A stretch of DNA of 35,480 nucleotides from Pricia antarctica (GCA_011050085.1 DRGL01000039.1:1-35480), one strand, 5' to 3'; numbered from the stretch's first letter, positions 1-8,668 are shown. The notes: generated by a model not told the origin, from the sequence alone. Translations and numbers: made by a program.

Positions 1-467
1 GTCATTTTGTATTTGTACAACGATATAATATCGTCAAGCGTCTGTACAGCAGGCGTATCGCCGCCGAGTATCGCTACTGCTTTCAATAGCCGGGGGAATT
101 TCTTGCCTGCCACCGTCACATTAAAGAATATTTCACTCGACACCTTGCGGTATGCGCCCGCTTTAATCAAGTCAAAAATCTTTTTCGGTACTTTCGTGAA
201 GTCAGCAACCAGCTTGCCGCCGACTTTCCGCAATTTCTCAATCCATCCAACAGCAGGCATCCCGTCTTTTTGAACCAGCCCTTGTTCCTTGTCATGCCCG
301 ATCTTTAAAAACGGTCTGACTGTCTGCCCCGTCTCGTTAAATGCGGACACCAGTTCCTCAATATCCTTCTCGGTGTATTTGTCACCATTCCATTGACCCG
401 GCGCGAATATCTGAACACCTTGAATGTCGAATGTTTCCGGCAACTTAAAATGTTTTTTATCTGGCAC
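1..467 (-). CDS. Capsid maturation protease / scaffold (Mu gpI-like), 3' end cut by window
   Basis: The reading frame starts at a GTG at 467 behind a strong AGGGGAGG site and runs off the left edge, giving about 155 residues. The N-terminus has the pattern of phage Mu I-like head proteases: an FDIQGVQIFAPGQWNGDKYT opening, a RPFLKIGHD segment, PAVGWIEKLRKVG, then FTKVPKKIFDLI and a YRKVSSEIFFN stretch. Family members process the capsid scaffold during prohead maturation and sit just before the scaffold/major capsid genes, which fits its place after terminase and portal. The catalytic core and the C-terminal scaffold part cannot be fully judged because the gene is incomplete. The family call is by motif recognition. 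Confidence 0.8.
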   Translation of the reverse strand, partial: MPDKKHFKLPETFDIQGVQIFAPGQWNGDKYTEKDIEELVSAFNETGQTVRPFLKIGHDKEQGLVQKDGMPAVGWIEKLRKVGGKLVADFTKVPKKIFDLIKAGAYRKVSSEIFFNVTVAGKKFPRLLKAVAILGGDTPAVQTLDDIISLYKYKM

Positions 468-477
468 GAGACCTCCC

Positions 478-810
478 CTATTTCGCTTGGCTGAATATAT
501 TGTCAATTTTTATCAGCACATCCGCGTATGTTCTATTAATTGGTATCTCGGCAGACCGAAATTTTTTCGCCATATAATCAAAATCATCGCCGTCCATTTC
601 GACCAACCCTTGTTTGTTTGATTCCAAAGTGTTCATTATTTTATTGTATCGCCGCTGTGTTTCCATATTTGAATTTACTGTCGACACTCCATCCTTGTTC
701 GGCTTATTGCATGAACGTGCAATCATATTTGATATGACTTCGATTATGAAAGTCGGCACATCCTTAACTGTCTTATCTTTTATCGTAATATTCAAATCTA
801 ATTTCCGCAT
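478..810 (-). CDS. Hypothetical protein in head module (110 aa)
   Basis: ATG start at 810 behind AAAGAGGTG; the stop lies just before the ribosome binding site of the protease gene. The protein is soluble and mixed in charge, with no motif I recognise: a beta-like N-terminus (KLDLNITIKDKTVKDVPTF) followed by predicted helices. The opening KLDLNITIKDKTVKD looks like small phage proteins that set a numeric limit or assembly property, but I cannot name a family. Its position between portal and protease suggests a virion or head-assembly role, which is inference only. Confidence 0.75.
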   Translation of the reverse strand: MRKLDLNITIKDKTVKDVPTFIIEVISNMIARSCNKPNKDGVSTVNSNMETQRRYNKIMNTLESNKQGLVEMDGDDFDYMAKKFRSAEIPINRTYADVLIKIDNIFSQAK

Positions 811-819
811 AACACCTCT

Positions 820-1086
820 TTAAGGAATCCATAAAGCGCGCGCCTCACCTACACGAATAATTCGCGCAAGCATATCATCCAGCTTGCTTTGAATCAACGA
901 TTTTTGAGTATTCAATCTCGGTGTTAAGACTAAATCAATGAATTGAACCAGGGCGGCTTCTTTCTCCGGTCTTGTTAAATTGTGCCACCAGTCATAGTTG
1001 TACGTCGGATGATGACTGTTTTCTTTGTTATCCAGCCATATTTGGAACTCACTGTAAATCCTTTTCTGTGCTGCTGTTAATGGCAT
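820..1086 (-). CDS. Hypothetical small head-module protein (88 aa)
   Basis: ATG at 1086 follows an excellent AAGGAGGACAT ribosome binding site. The protein is helical and Trp-rich in its first half (YSEFQIWLDNK, YNYDWWHNLTRPEK) with a conserved-looking VLTPRLNTQKSLIQSKLDDM helix. No family recognised. It is co-directional and tightly spaced with the genes on both sides, so it is probably part of the same head operon. Confidence 0.75.
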   Translation of the reverse strand: MPLTAAQKRIYSEFQIWLDNKENSHHPTYNYDWWHNLTRPEKEAALVQFIDLVLTPRLNTQKSLIQSKLDDMLARIIRVGEARALWIP

Positions 1087-1099
1087 ATGTCCTCCTTAA

Positions 1100-2905
1100 T
1101 CATGTATCGAACTGAACCTCGATAAGACCTATATAATTCTTTCCAGTTATTCCTGTTTCCTCGAAAGAATATGTCACTCGCATCATAACATAATCACCAG
1201 CATTGAATGTATCCGTTCCTCTTGCTTGTGTATTGTCCCCACCCTGAATTCCTGTTGATGCGGCAGTTACACTCGCCCGAAAGTTAGTAAACGAAGTGTT
1301 AATATATGGATCACCTAACATCGTTGCTCCGGCTTCAGCAGTTGTAATATCAATTTGCAAACTTACACCAACGATACTGCCTGCTCTTGGCATTCTATAC
1401 CCTTGAGTGGGAACTGAACCTCCTCCAATCGGAACATCTCCTATACTCATATTAAAAGAAGCATTAGTATGACTGGCGGCTTCATTAAAACCAAGAACCA
1501 TTCTACTGCCTTTCATTTCACCAGCGACGTGTAGATCGTTGGTTACATCAACATCATTAGTAGCAGTAAGAGTAATTGTGCCATCCGAACTTATTAATAT
1601 AGCACCATCAGCAGATTGGTGAATAAAAGTACCAGAATCTCCGAATTGTAATTTTGTCGTTGTGCCGAATGTTTGCGTCGCTGTCCAATTTTGCGCGAAA
1701 TCAATCAACGCCATTGTACCATCTGAATCAGGGACGGTATACGTTCTGGTATTTCCCGTCGTGATATTTGTTCCAACATCAAACGCCATTTCTTTAGTGA
1801 CATCAGCTTCATCAAATATTTTAAAAATATTATCAGCAAATTGTTCATCGAGCACACTTACACCTGCACCAGCCCCAGCAAAAGAAAGACCTCTTAAATC
1901 TTTAGTTGCAATATGAGTCCATGTTCCACTCGCAGAAACCTGATGACGTAAAGTAATAATAGAGATTTCAAATGCTGTTGAACTTTCTTTATTAAAAGCA
2001 GATGGCACTGATGTTACAGTAAATCCGCTGACATCATTTGTCGCATCACTTTCCCTGTTGTATGATCCAGTGGGAAGATTAACCATAAAAGGATCAAACT
2101 CACCTGTTTTATTAGCAACTCCTATAAAAGTAAGATTGAAATACTTACCACTCATAGAAACATCATTTGCATCTTTAAGAAGAACATTGAGATTAGCTAT
2201 ATCATCAAATGATCCTCCATTATTAGCATGTTGATTGACCACAAGGAGTTTATCCGTTGATGAAGTGTCCATAGCGGGAATAGTATGGCTGTGCATTTGA
2301 TAAACTATTCCTGCTGTGGATTTAAAGAATACATCATCTGCTGAACCAGCATTAGCAATTATAGTAAGATACGAGGTTGTCCCGTTACCATCGACACCAG
2401 TAAAATACTGCGCCCCAAGTCGACGTGATCTTTCAGCAATATGAAGAAGATGACCTTGATTATCCGTACCCGTTAAATGATCGTTCCAGTTCTGATTGAC
2501 ATAAGCACCATCAGACTGAACAAAACCAGCCGAGGGTACAAGGAAAAATCCTACTTTAATGTGTTCTGCCGCCGGAAAACTGCTTGTTGATTTTGTCAAA
2601 ACTTTTGTTGACTGCGGTATATAAATAAAATTTTTTGTTGGCGAGGCATCTGACCCTGCTGTTAATACAATCGTTGCGCCCGGCGTTACATCCAATTCAT
2701 TATCTCCGTCGGAGAATTGCATTGTCAGGTCGCCGCCTGCCGAGGCAGTTAATGTCAATGTAACGGTAGCACCGTCGCTTGTGACAAGCGCATCAATAGA
2801 TTCCCTAAATGACCCATTCACGAGAGACCGGGAAATAAAGTCATTTGTGGTGTATGCTTTTTCAAGCCGACCCATAAATGGATTGAACTGCCAACTTCCT
2901 ACCAT
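1100..2905 (-). CDS. Large beta-rich fibre-like structural protein (601 aa)
   Basis: I place the start at the ATG at 2905, directly after the TAA of the upstream gene (TAACATG) and behind GGGGTGG; a longer reading from a TTG at 2953 would overlap the upstream gene and lacks that site. The sequence is Thr/Ser/Gly/Asn rich and almost devoid of Lys/Arg clusters and Cys, typical of trimeric phage fibres. A stretch near residues 420-485 (TATQTFGTTTKLQFGDSG, then ISSDGTITLTATNDVDVTND, then LHVAGEMKG) resembles the shaft repeats of environmental phage fibres. The last 130 residues look like a separate beta domain. It lies between portal and capsid protease rather than with the tail genes, so a head-anchored fibre or decoration is possible. 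Receptor specificity is unknown. Confidence 0.8.
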   Translation of the reverse strand: MVGSWQFNPFMGRLEKAYTTNDFISRSLVNGSFRESIDALVTSDGATVTLTLTASAGGDLTMQFSDGDNELDVTPGATIVLTAGSDASPTKNFIYIPQSTKVLTKSTSSFPAAEHIKVGFFLVPSAGFVQSDGAYVNQNWNDHLTGTDNQGHLLHIAERSRRLGAQYFTGVDGNGTTSYLTIIANAGSADDVFFKSTAGIVYQMHSHTIPAMDTSSTDKLLVVNQHANNGGSFDDIANLNVLLKDANDVSMSGKYFNLTFIGVANKTGEFDPFMVNLPTGSYNRESDATNDVSGFTVTSVPSAFNKESSTAFEISIITLRHQVSASGTWTHIATKDLRGLSFAGAGAGVSVLDEQFADNIFKIFDEADVTKEMAFDVGTNITTGNTRTYTVPDSDGTMALIDFAQNWTATQTFGTTTKLQFGDSGTFIHQSADGAILISSDGTITLTATNDVDVTNDLHVAGEMKGSRMVLGFNEAASHTNASFNMSIGDVPIGGGSVPTQGYRMPRAGSIVGVSLQIDITTAEAGATMLGDPYINTSFTNFRASVTAASTGIQGGDNTQARGTDTFNAGDYVMMRVTYSFEETGITGKNYIGLIEVQFDT

Positions 2906-2906
2906 G

Positions 2907-3140
2907 TTACCACCCCACACTTCTGGCTGACCACGCAAGCGTTCGCTTCTCAATATTCGTCACTTTCTGTGAAGTCGTTGTCGTATAAGTAAATCTGAAT
3001 ATTGTCCAATCAGTTGAGGCACTATCTTTATTGCGGTCTAAATGCAACCCAATATAAAGCGGTCTGCTGTCATCAGGGTCATACCGTATATGCCCATCAA
3101 TCGGGTCGTGTGCAAGTGCCGGTTTAATCGGACCTGTCAT
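2907..3140 (-). CDS. Small structural-type protein (77 aa)
   Basis: ATG at 3140 overlaps the portal-MuF stop as TAATG, pointing to translational coupling. The protein contains RYDPDDSRPLYIGLHLDRNKD then TDWTIFRFTYTTTTSQ, a pattern of short beta-rich phage proteins seen next to fibre genes. It ends right at the start of the 601-residue fibre-like gene. A role as an adaptor or decoration protein is a guess from position; no enzyme motif is visible. Confidence 0.75.
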   Translation of the reverse strand: MTGPIKPALAHDPIDGHIRYDPDDSRPLYIGLHLDRNKDSASTDWTIFRFTYTTTTSQKVTNIEKRTLAWSARSVGW

Positions 3141-5758
3141 TACATTACCCTCTTGTCGTTTTTGTCGACGATAATATATTCAATAGTTATCTCGACAGGA
3201 ACCATCGCTGATAAATTCATCAAGAAGCTGTTGTTGTTTTCCAGCCGCCATCCTTCCTCAAAAATCTTTTCCCAGTTCGTTGCCTTTTCAAGCAGGGTCT
3301 TAAATTTCCATTCCGCATCCTCATTGCCCTTGAATGACATTTGAACAGGGCTGAAAACATCGACGTTGCTGACATTGATGCTGTAAACAGCGATAAATCT
3401 GCCCGGACGAGGTTTCCCGATAATTACGTTTTCGCCGAACTCTTGAATGAGCATTGAATTCATCAAAGGAGTATTGTCATGGATAAACGATTTTTGACCC
3501 GGAACTCCGATTAAATTACCGCCAAGCCCGCGCAATTTGCTCGGCTGTAACTTCGACTTCGCGGTCGTCTCGAAATCCTCGAATTTGGTTATCGGCACCA
3601 GCACGCTCCGGCAGTTCATGTGAGCAGGCGGCTTCACCGTATCTGAAATCTCGCCTATGGTGAATATCGTCTGGTCAAGATGCTGACATACAGCCGAAGT
3701 GCGGTCATCGAGTATCGAACTCCATTGATACGCAACGACCACCTGCTTTGCTATCGGGTCATGCTCCCAATATTTCTTGCGCGCCTCATTATATATTTCA
3801 TTCGTCTTTGTGCGGGCAACGGTTTTCAGCCAGACCTCTGAACTTTTACGCAATTGGTTGCCAAGCAACCGCGTCAGCTCCGCCGACCCCAGCCCGTCTT
3901 TAATGCCTGTCATAACGATATTCTTTGACTCTTTCGTCAATAGCGTCGAATAATCGCCGACGGTTTTAAATGAGTCGATGTCCAGCAGTTCAAGGAACTC
4001 CTCTGGCGGCAATATTACAACGAATTGCTTTTTCTCGTCAGGGAATGTCTCTTTTTGTGCCTGATTAAACGATTCCTTGAATAAATCGCGGAATAGGATT
4101 TTAAGCAACGCATTCATTTTGCGCTGATTCAGCGGCTTCAACTGCTCAATGCGTTCGGGGTTGAATTTCGTCAGCAGGTTTTTGTCTCGCACCTGCTCGA
4201 CCATGCTTGATGCCATTGTTTTCATTATCGGCGACAAACTGCGTATCATGCGCGATTCATTTCTATCAAGTAATTTATTTATCTGAACGAAATCAAGCTT
4301 TTTCTCAAACTTTGTCAATGCCCGGTGCGCAAACTTTTTGGTCAGCTCATCAATGTCCTCCTCGCCATCAACCGGCTCCGGCGTGCCTTTCGGGTCTGGC
4401 TTTTTAGGTTCGTCGCCCTGGGGTTGCGGTGGCATCTGACCGGGTATCATCTGACCGGGTAACATCGGGGGTCTCGGCTTCTCTTTTTTCGGTCGGACTA
4501 TATCGCCTTCGGGGAAGCCCGTTGCACTCCGCAGATAATTTATTTCCTCGTCATTCGCTTCGAATATCTTGGCTTTGACTGCATCCGTCCATACTTTTAA
4601 ATATTCAAGCACGTCGTCGTGCGTATACGGCTTAAAATCGAACCATATGTCGAGGTCACCAAAGTTCGCCTGGGTTAATGGCTTAATTATTTTTTGTGTG
4701 ATTTTCCGCGCTAATGATTCCCGGTCTTTTTTAATCGTGCCGAGGAATAACTTGAACTGCTCTTTGCCCAGCGAAGATGAGCCGCTTTTCGTTTCAGACC
4801 CGCTTACGCCGAGTAAATCAGGCACCAACACCGACCGCGCTATCTGCATATTATAATAATTTAATGCCCTGATATAAGCATCCGAAGCATCCCGACCCGG
4901 CTGTTGAAAGTCGATTGTAACCGATTCGGGCTTAACGGTTGTCGATGATTGCTGTATCGTTTTTAACATATCATGGAAATCTGATATTTCATTCGGCTCC
5001 ATATTCTTTGGATATGTGCCAACGACCGTCGGACTCGCAAATTTCTCCAAGTATATCGCGAACATCCGTGATATAAATTTTTTCGTTATCCAGGGCTTAT
5101 GCGCCGGTCGTAAATCAGACCGCCCGTATGGATTGCCGAATTGCATCTGATAGACATGATGTATAAATACTTCCGGCTTGAATTGCTTCGGTCCCGTTTT
5201 GAGTGCCTGCTCAATGCTGATAACCGTGCCATGATCATCGACGTGTAATTTAAACGTATGCGGCGGGCGCGTTCTCATTGATTTGACAACGAATTTACCG
5301 TCTTTGAGAGCATGAACAGGTTCGGTAATTGAAAATCCGTATTCAAACGACGAAAGCATATCTCTCAATACATCGTCGAATGTCGTATCGAAACCGCTTA
5401 AATTATTCACGTTTTCGAGCATCTTCGTCATAAAATCGTTTGCTTCATCTGATTCACCGTTAATCATCCAACCGGTATTTACGACCATATCTTTTTTAAT
5501 CGAAAGGGCGGATTTCACCTGGTCATCGTGTATCATTTCATCGTAAACATCATAAACATTGCCGGAAGCAAGCGGGTCGGGATTCCAGGGGAAATTAAAG
5601 GATAACTGCCAGAGCGGGGACAATAATATTGATTCGGCTTGATTCTTACTGCCGGTGATAATTAATTTATCTTTTACTTGAAACTTGGTCTGTTGGAGTT
5701 TTTGCCGTGCGGAAAGTGGGTCAGAATAGGGTCGCGCTTTCTCTTTTATCGGAGACAA
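3140..5758 (-). CDS. Portal protein fused to MuF minor head protein, with extra C-terminal domain (872 aa)
   Basis: Residues about 1-415 are a DUF935/Mu gp29-type portal (for example MKHxx-type IHHVYQMQFGNPYGRSDLRP at 199-218, then ARSVLVPDLLGVSGSETKSG). A Pro/Gln/Asp-rich linker covers about 423-468. Residues about 560-725 are a Mu gp30/SPP1 gp7-like MuF domain whose core at 679-723 carries WSSILDDRTSAVC and PPAHMNCRSVLVPI. About 140 further residues (735-872) are unassigned. Portal and MuF are usually separate adjacent genes. The portal forms the DNA channel, while MuF proteins sit inside the head near the portal. The start is a TTG at 5758 with AAGGGGGG eight bases upstream, overlapping the terminase 3' end by 38 bp; no better start is visible. 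Confidence 0.88.
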   Translation of the reverse strand: MSPIKEKARPYSDPLSARQKLQQTKFQVKDKLIITGSKNQAESILLSPLWQLSFNFPWNPDPLASGNVYDVYDEMIHDDQVKSALSIKKDMVVNTGWMINGESDEANDFMTKMLENVNNLSGFDTTFDDVLRDMLSSFEYGFSITEPVHALKDGKFVVKSMRTRPPHTFKLHVDDHGTVISIEQALKTGPKQFKPEVFIHHVYQMQFGNPYGRSDLRPAHKPWITKKFISRMFAIYLEKFASPTVVGTYPKNMEPNEISDFHDMLKTIQQSSTTVKPESVTIDFQQPGRDASDAYIRALNYYNMQIARSVLVPDLLGVSGSETKSGSSSLGKEQFKLFLGTIKKDRESLARKITQKIIKPLTQANFGDLDIWFDFKPYTHDDVLEYLKVWTDAVKAKIFEANDEEINYLRSATGFPEGDIVRPKKEKPRPPMLPGQMIPGQMPPQPQGDEPKKPDPKGTPEPVDGEEDIDELTKKFAHRALTKFEKKLDFVQINKLLDRNESRMIRSLSPIMKTMASSMVEQVRDKNLLTKFNPERIEQLKPLNQRKMNALLKILFRDLFKESFNQAQKETFPDEKKQFVVILPPEEFLELLDIDSFKTVGDYSTLLTKESKNIVMTGIKDGLGSAELTRLLGNQLRKSSEVWLKTVARTKTNEIYNEARKKYWEHDPIAKQVVVAYQWSSILDDRTSAVCQHLDQTIFTIGEISDTVKPPAHMNCRSVLVPITKFEDFETTAKSKLQPSKLRGLGGNLIGVPGQKSFIHDNTPLMNSMLIQEFGENVIIGKPRPGRFIAVYSINVSNVDVFSPVQMSFKGNEDAEWKFKTLLEKATNWEKIFEEGWRLENNNSFLMNLSAMVPVEITIEYIIVDKNDKRVM

Positions 5759-7316
5759 ATATTTTACCCCCCTTGTTCACTATCTTTCGAGAAGTTCGAT
5801 ATTTCAGCATGAACATTTGGTTTGCAATGGCTTCTGCGATTACTTCATCATCGAGTTTTCCTTCGCTTGCTTCATACTTACCATCATTATTAATAAATGT
5901 CAATAACTCCTTCAACATATCTTCATCGTATATGCTATACATCGGCTGGAATGTATCGATGTCATCTTCTTCATCACCTTCGATAGCTTGCTTTAAATCG
6001 ATCAACATCTTTGTCCGGGATAGTTTGTTTGTATCCCAGCCAAGTTTTATCTTTGGTTTATCCGACATTTTCATCTTTGCCCTTGTAGATTGCGTTTCAT
6101 AAAACAGGTTCCGGTACCGGCATATTTCATCAAGACCCAATATTACAGCATGACCGGTATTGTTTCTTTCAACCGCGAGCAACGCATTATTATATGTTCT
6201 GCACCATTCATTGCACACATTATAAAACGTCTTAATCCCGACCTTACCCCGGTATTTGAAGGCATGCCGCCGCTTCGTCACATTAATAATCTTCAAGGTG
6301 CAATTATCGTTGACACCCTCGGAAGTATCGGCACCGGCAACATACACATCGTTCTTATTCGGCTTCTCGTACTCAATGAATCGTTCGTCGGTATCCGGCG
6401 TATTTGCTTTATTCCATGCCCGTGCATCTTTAAGCAATTCGAGTATCTTTTTTACGGCGAAAAAGTGTTTTCCCGAACTGACAAAAGCATCTTCTGCTGT
6501 TTCTGGAAACTCCTGCGGGAAAAGGTCTTTTTGTGCCCGTTTCGTCTGCCGCCGCCAGAGTACCTGCTCCGGGGTCAATACCATCTTGTAATCATCAAGC
6601 ATGATCCGCTGTACCCGCTTTTCATCCTCTTTCAGATGCTTCATTATGCTGTCCGGCTCAATCTCTTTCAATGGCAACTGATACTCACGCTGTATGAACC
6701 ACGGCAAAAATAGATACCGGTATTCGTTATCGCCAGTTACCGCGTCCTGATAGGTCAAATACCCGTCGTTTGCCACACCGTTGCCGGTTGACTCACCGGT
6801 GATGTTTGTATCTGGGGATGTTGCACCCAACGTCATCTTGACCTCGTCATCCTTACACCAGCACCATTCGCTGATATGCAGGTTATGGACCGCAGTCGAT
6901 TTGATCGATACGGATATGAATATCTTGCTCTCGATCTCCTTGAAGTACAGTGCCCGGCGTGATTCCTCGCCAAGCGGCGCCTGGAGGTCTGCGGGTAGCA
7001 TTTTATAGGCCAACATGACGATTGACCATAGATGGTTTAAGGACTCCCATTTATGCGATAAAATGCCTGTGGTGATGTTTTGGGTAAACATCGTGTCATC
7101 CAGCCACCATAAGAGCCAGAATGTCGATACGCCTTCCTGCCGGGATTTGATGATTATGTTGCGGATGGGTTTCTGACCATCAATACTGCGGATGATCCGT
7201 TGCTGTGCATCGTTGAATTTGAAGGTGACAAGATTATGTTTTTTGTCTTTGATCTTGTACAGGTGTTGCATCCGGTACATCTTGTCTGCCAGTTGTGCTA
7301 TCTCGGTCTGATTCAT
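5721..7316 (-). CDS. terL: Terminase large subunit (Mu gp28-like)
   Basis: This 531-residue protein is the DNA-packaging motor. The ATPase half has a Walker A-like KSRQEGVST at residues 57-65, a Walker B HNLHISE at 144-150 and a TGESTGNG coupling motif at 173-180. The nuclease half has the three expected acidic positions: D330 in GADTSEG, E383 in AVERNNTG and D489/D490 in GKLDDEVIAEA. Length matches the family. ATG at 7316 is preceded by TTGGGGACC; M13 or M16 are possible alternative starts. It lies between small terminase and portal in the normal packaging order. Its 5' end overlaps the preceding small gene by 83 bp, an unusually long overlap. Confidence 0.92.
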   Translation of the reverse strand: MNQTEIAQLADKMYRMQHLYKIKDKKHNLVTFKFNDAQQRIIRSIDGQKPIRNIIIKSRQEGVSTFWLLWWLDDTMFTQNITTGILSHKWESLNHLWSIVMLAYKMLPADLQAPLGEESRRALYFKEIESKIFISVSIKSTAVHNLHISEWCWCKDDEVKMTLGATSPDTNITGESTGNGVANDGYLTYQDAVTGDNEYRYLFLPWFIQREYQLPLKEIEPDSIMKHLKEDEKRVQRIMLDDYKMVLTPEQVLWRRQTKRAQKDLFPQEFPETAEDAFVSSGKHFFAVKKILELLKDARAWNKANTPDTDERFIEYEKPNKNDVYVAGADTSEGVNDNCTLKIINVTKRRHAFKYRGKVGIKTFYNVCNEWCRTYNNALLAVERNNTGHAVILGLDEICRYRNLFYETQSTRAKMKMSDKPKIKLGWDTNKLSRTKMLIDLKQAIEGDEEDDIDTFQPMYSIYDEDMLKELLTFINNDGKYEASEGKLDDEVIAEAIANQMFMLKYRTSRKIVNKGGKIFVSDKRESATLF

Positions 7317-7512
7317 TGGTCCCCAATAGTTCGTGAACGTCGTCTATGGCAACAACATGCGTATTCGCAACCCAAAATGTATCTTTCTCAATCTCAGCGA
7401 GGATGATGGCTTTGATTTTCCCTGCCATCCAATCCAGATGTGTTTTGGGTATAGTGTCATTCTCCGAGCAACCTTGTTCAATCAGGTTTATTATCTTCTG
7501 ATTTAGCGTCAT
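7234..7512 (-). CDS. Hypothetical protein between small and large terminase (92 aa)
   Basis: ATG at 7512 lies within the 3' end of the small terminase gene (35-bp overlap) and the stop lies 83 bp inside the large terminase gene. The first 65 residues look like a normal folded helical protein (LNQKIINLIEQG, HLDWMAGKIKAIILAEIEKD), whereas the last 25 are Asp/Gln/Thr-rich and are dictated by the overlapping terminase frame. No family recognised. Position suggests an accessory packaging factor; alternatively the large terminase starts further downstream and the overlap is shorter. Confidence 0.7.
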   Translation of the reverse strand: MTLNQKIINLIEQGCSENDTIPKTHLDWMAGKIKAIILAEIEKDTFWVANTHVVAIDDVHELLGTNESDRDSTTGRQDVPDATPVQDQRQKT

Positions 7513-7963
7513 TCGAGACCCCCTCTGTTTTCTCCGGATCGCCCTTCCCCGGCTCTTTTTTGTTGATATCCTGTATCAACTGAACGATATGATAATGCAA
7601 GCTTTTAGATTCGATCTGTAGAGTATCGGCAAATTCTTTTGGCAGTCGGCTTTTAAGATATTTGAATGCCAGTTCCGGGTTGCCTTTTAATGCTTGAAAA
7701 ACAGAATCTTTTGCTCTGAGTATAGGGCTGTGCTTCAATCGATCGAATCGCTCACTTAATTCAGGATTATCTTTAACCCACCGATAGTAAGTTTGTTGCG
7801 AAATATCAGCAAATGCGCACGCTTCTACAACTGAACAGTCGATTGCGAAAGCTGTCTCTAATTTTGTTATTAAAGCGGGTGTCTGTTTCCATAAAGATTT
7901 CGGGCCGGTTTTGGACAATTCTTTATTTGATGGTCTGCCGGGCTTGTCTCTTTTCTTTTTCAT
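7478..7963 (-). CDS. terS: Terminase small subunit
   Basis: A 161-residue basic protein with a helix-turn-helix of the phage terminase small-subunit type at about 44-75 (VVEACAFADISQQTYYRWVK then DNPELSERFDRL), a lysine-rich N-terminus and an acidic, disordered C-terminus. It would recognise the viral packaging site and load DNA onto the large subunit. It is the first gene of the packaging operon, and the 125-bp region directly upstream contains repeats that may be its binding site. No strong ribosome binding site is visible before the ATG at 7963. Confidence 0.87.
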   Translation of the reverse strand: MKKKRDKPGRPSNKELSKTGPKSLWKQTPALITKLETAFAIDCSVVEACAFADISQQTYYRWVKDNPELSERFDRLKHSPILRAKDSVFQALKGNPELAFKYLKSRLPKEFADTLQIESKSLHYHIVQLIQDINKKEPGKGDPEKTEGVSNDAKSEDNKPD

Positions 7964-8088
7964 AATATTTGTACGAGGAGGGGCGCATAATTCAGGTTCG
8001 CTACTCTTTGGCTACCCTCGCTTACCTTACTGCACCCCTATTCCACCATGTTCTATCGCTCTTTCCCCGGGATCGAGCGCCTCGCTTT
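7964..8088. other. Non-coding region with iterated short repeats upstream of small terminase
   Basis: No convincing reading frame. TCGCT (AGCGA on the minus strand) occurs four times, at 7998, 8018, 8056 and 8082, and the segment 8000-8047 shows a loose 10-11 bp iteration of a (G)CTACYCT-like unit. Such iterated motifs next to a small-terminase gene are a plausible packaging-site or operator signal, but this is inference. Confidence 0.35.
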
Positions 8089-8316
8089 TTATTTTTTCTT
8101 TTCTTCTGCAAGTTCGAGTATCCTTGTTGCGACATGTTTGAGGAATTTCCAGCCGTCAAGATTATATCTCATTTTACCGCCTGATGTTTCAAATGACACG
8201 TCGTATTCGCAGTTAGTAAACTTGCCGTCTATAAATGTGATGACCGCTTTCATGCATTCAGGATAAGAATGCGATTCAATCTTATAAATCTCGACGACTT
8301 CTTTTTTTTCAATCAT
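8089..8316 (-). CDS. Hypothetical small protein, paralogue of the gene at 14891-15148 (75 aa)
   Basis: ATG at 8316 follows the stop of the upstream gene by two bases and uses its AAAAAAGGAC as ribosome binding site. It has a beta-rich N-terminal half and a C-terminal helix MRYNLDGWKFLKHVATRILE. The gene at 14891-15148 carries the same motif (NNYNLDDWKFLRKVAESISE), so the two are clearly homologous copies within one genome. Function unknown; the alternating beta strands and WKFL helix suggest a small structured domain rather than a disordered peptide. Confidence 0.78.
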   Translation of the reverse strand: MIEKKEVVEIYKIESHSYPECMKAVITFIDGKFTNCEYDVSFETSGGKMRYNLDGWKFLKHVATRILELAEEKKK

Positions 8317-8318
8317 CT

Positions 8319-8516
8319 TTAATGTCCTTTTTTCTCAACATCCTCATCCACGATGATTCTTTGTTCGGGAATGACAATCAATAAAAATCGCACACAGCTT
8401 GGATTTCTGCAAGCCCAAACCTGTATGCTCGCAATAGCTCCGACTATATCAGTTGCCGACTGATTAAACCTGTCCAGCGCGGTCTTGCAACTATGGCACA
8501 CGGGTTCGATTCTCAT
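8319..8516 (-). CDS. Small Cys-rich, probable zinc-binding protein (65 aa)
   Basis: ATG at 8516 overlaps the stop of the preceding mini-gene as ATGA. Two Cys pairs (VCHSC near the N-terminus, ACRNPSC near residue 36) could hold a zinc ion; the C-terminus IPEQRIIVDEDVEKKGH is acidic then basic. No named family recognised. Confidence 0.75.
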   Translation of the reverse strand: MRIEPVCHSCKTALDRFNQSATDIVGAIASIQVWACRNPSCVRFLLIVIPEQRIIVDEDVEKKGH

Positions 8517-8668
8517 TGCCTGTTTTCTCTTTGGGTATCTTTAAATGCAAGCTGAATATGATAATCGAGTATAATGATTGACAATGCGAACAGTTTTTCG
8601 GAAAAATATATGCCGAACACCACGCACCCCTCGTTATATTTAATGAGAGCATGTTTTAAGGTTACCAT
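8513..8668 (-). CDS. Mini-gene, hypothetical (51 aa)
   Basis: Reads MVTLKHALIKYNEGCVVFGI and continues to TQRENRQ. ATG at 8668 follows GGAGCG and overlaps the 3' end of the upstream gene by 7 bp; its TGA overlaps the ATG of the downstream gene (ATGA). The coupling on both sides is the main support. The middle is hydrophobic (YFSEKLFALSIIILDYHIQL) and could be a membrane segment or a buried helix. No family recognised. Confidence 0.65.
   Translation of the reverse strand: MVTLKHALIKYNEGCVVFGIYFSEKLFALSIIILDYHIQLAFKDTQRENRQ

Noticed and set aside
5707-6102. 131-codon plus-strand frame
   Set aside because: Antisense to the terminase 3' end; no independent support.
6090-6713. 207-codon plus-strand frame
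   Set aside because: It lies antisense to the large terminase core, lacks a ribosome binding site and has no recognisable protein features.
7200-7406. 68-codon plus-strand frame near the terminase start
   Set aside because: Antisense shadow of two overlapping genes; no site or domain.
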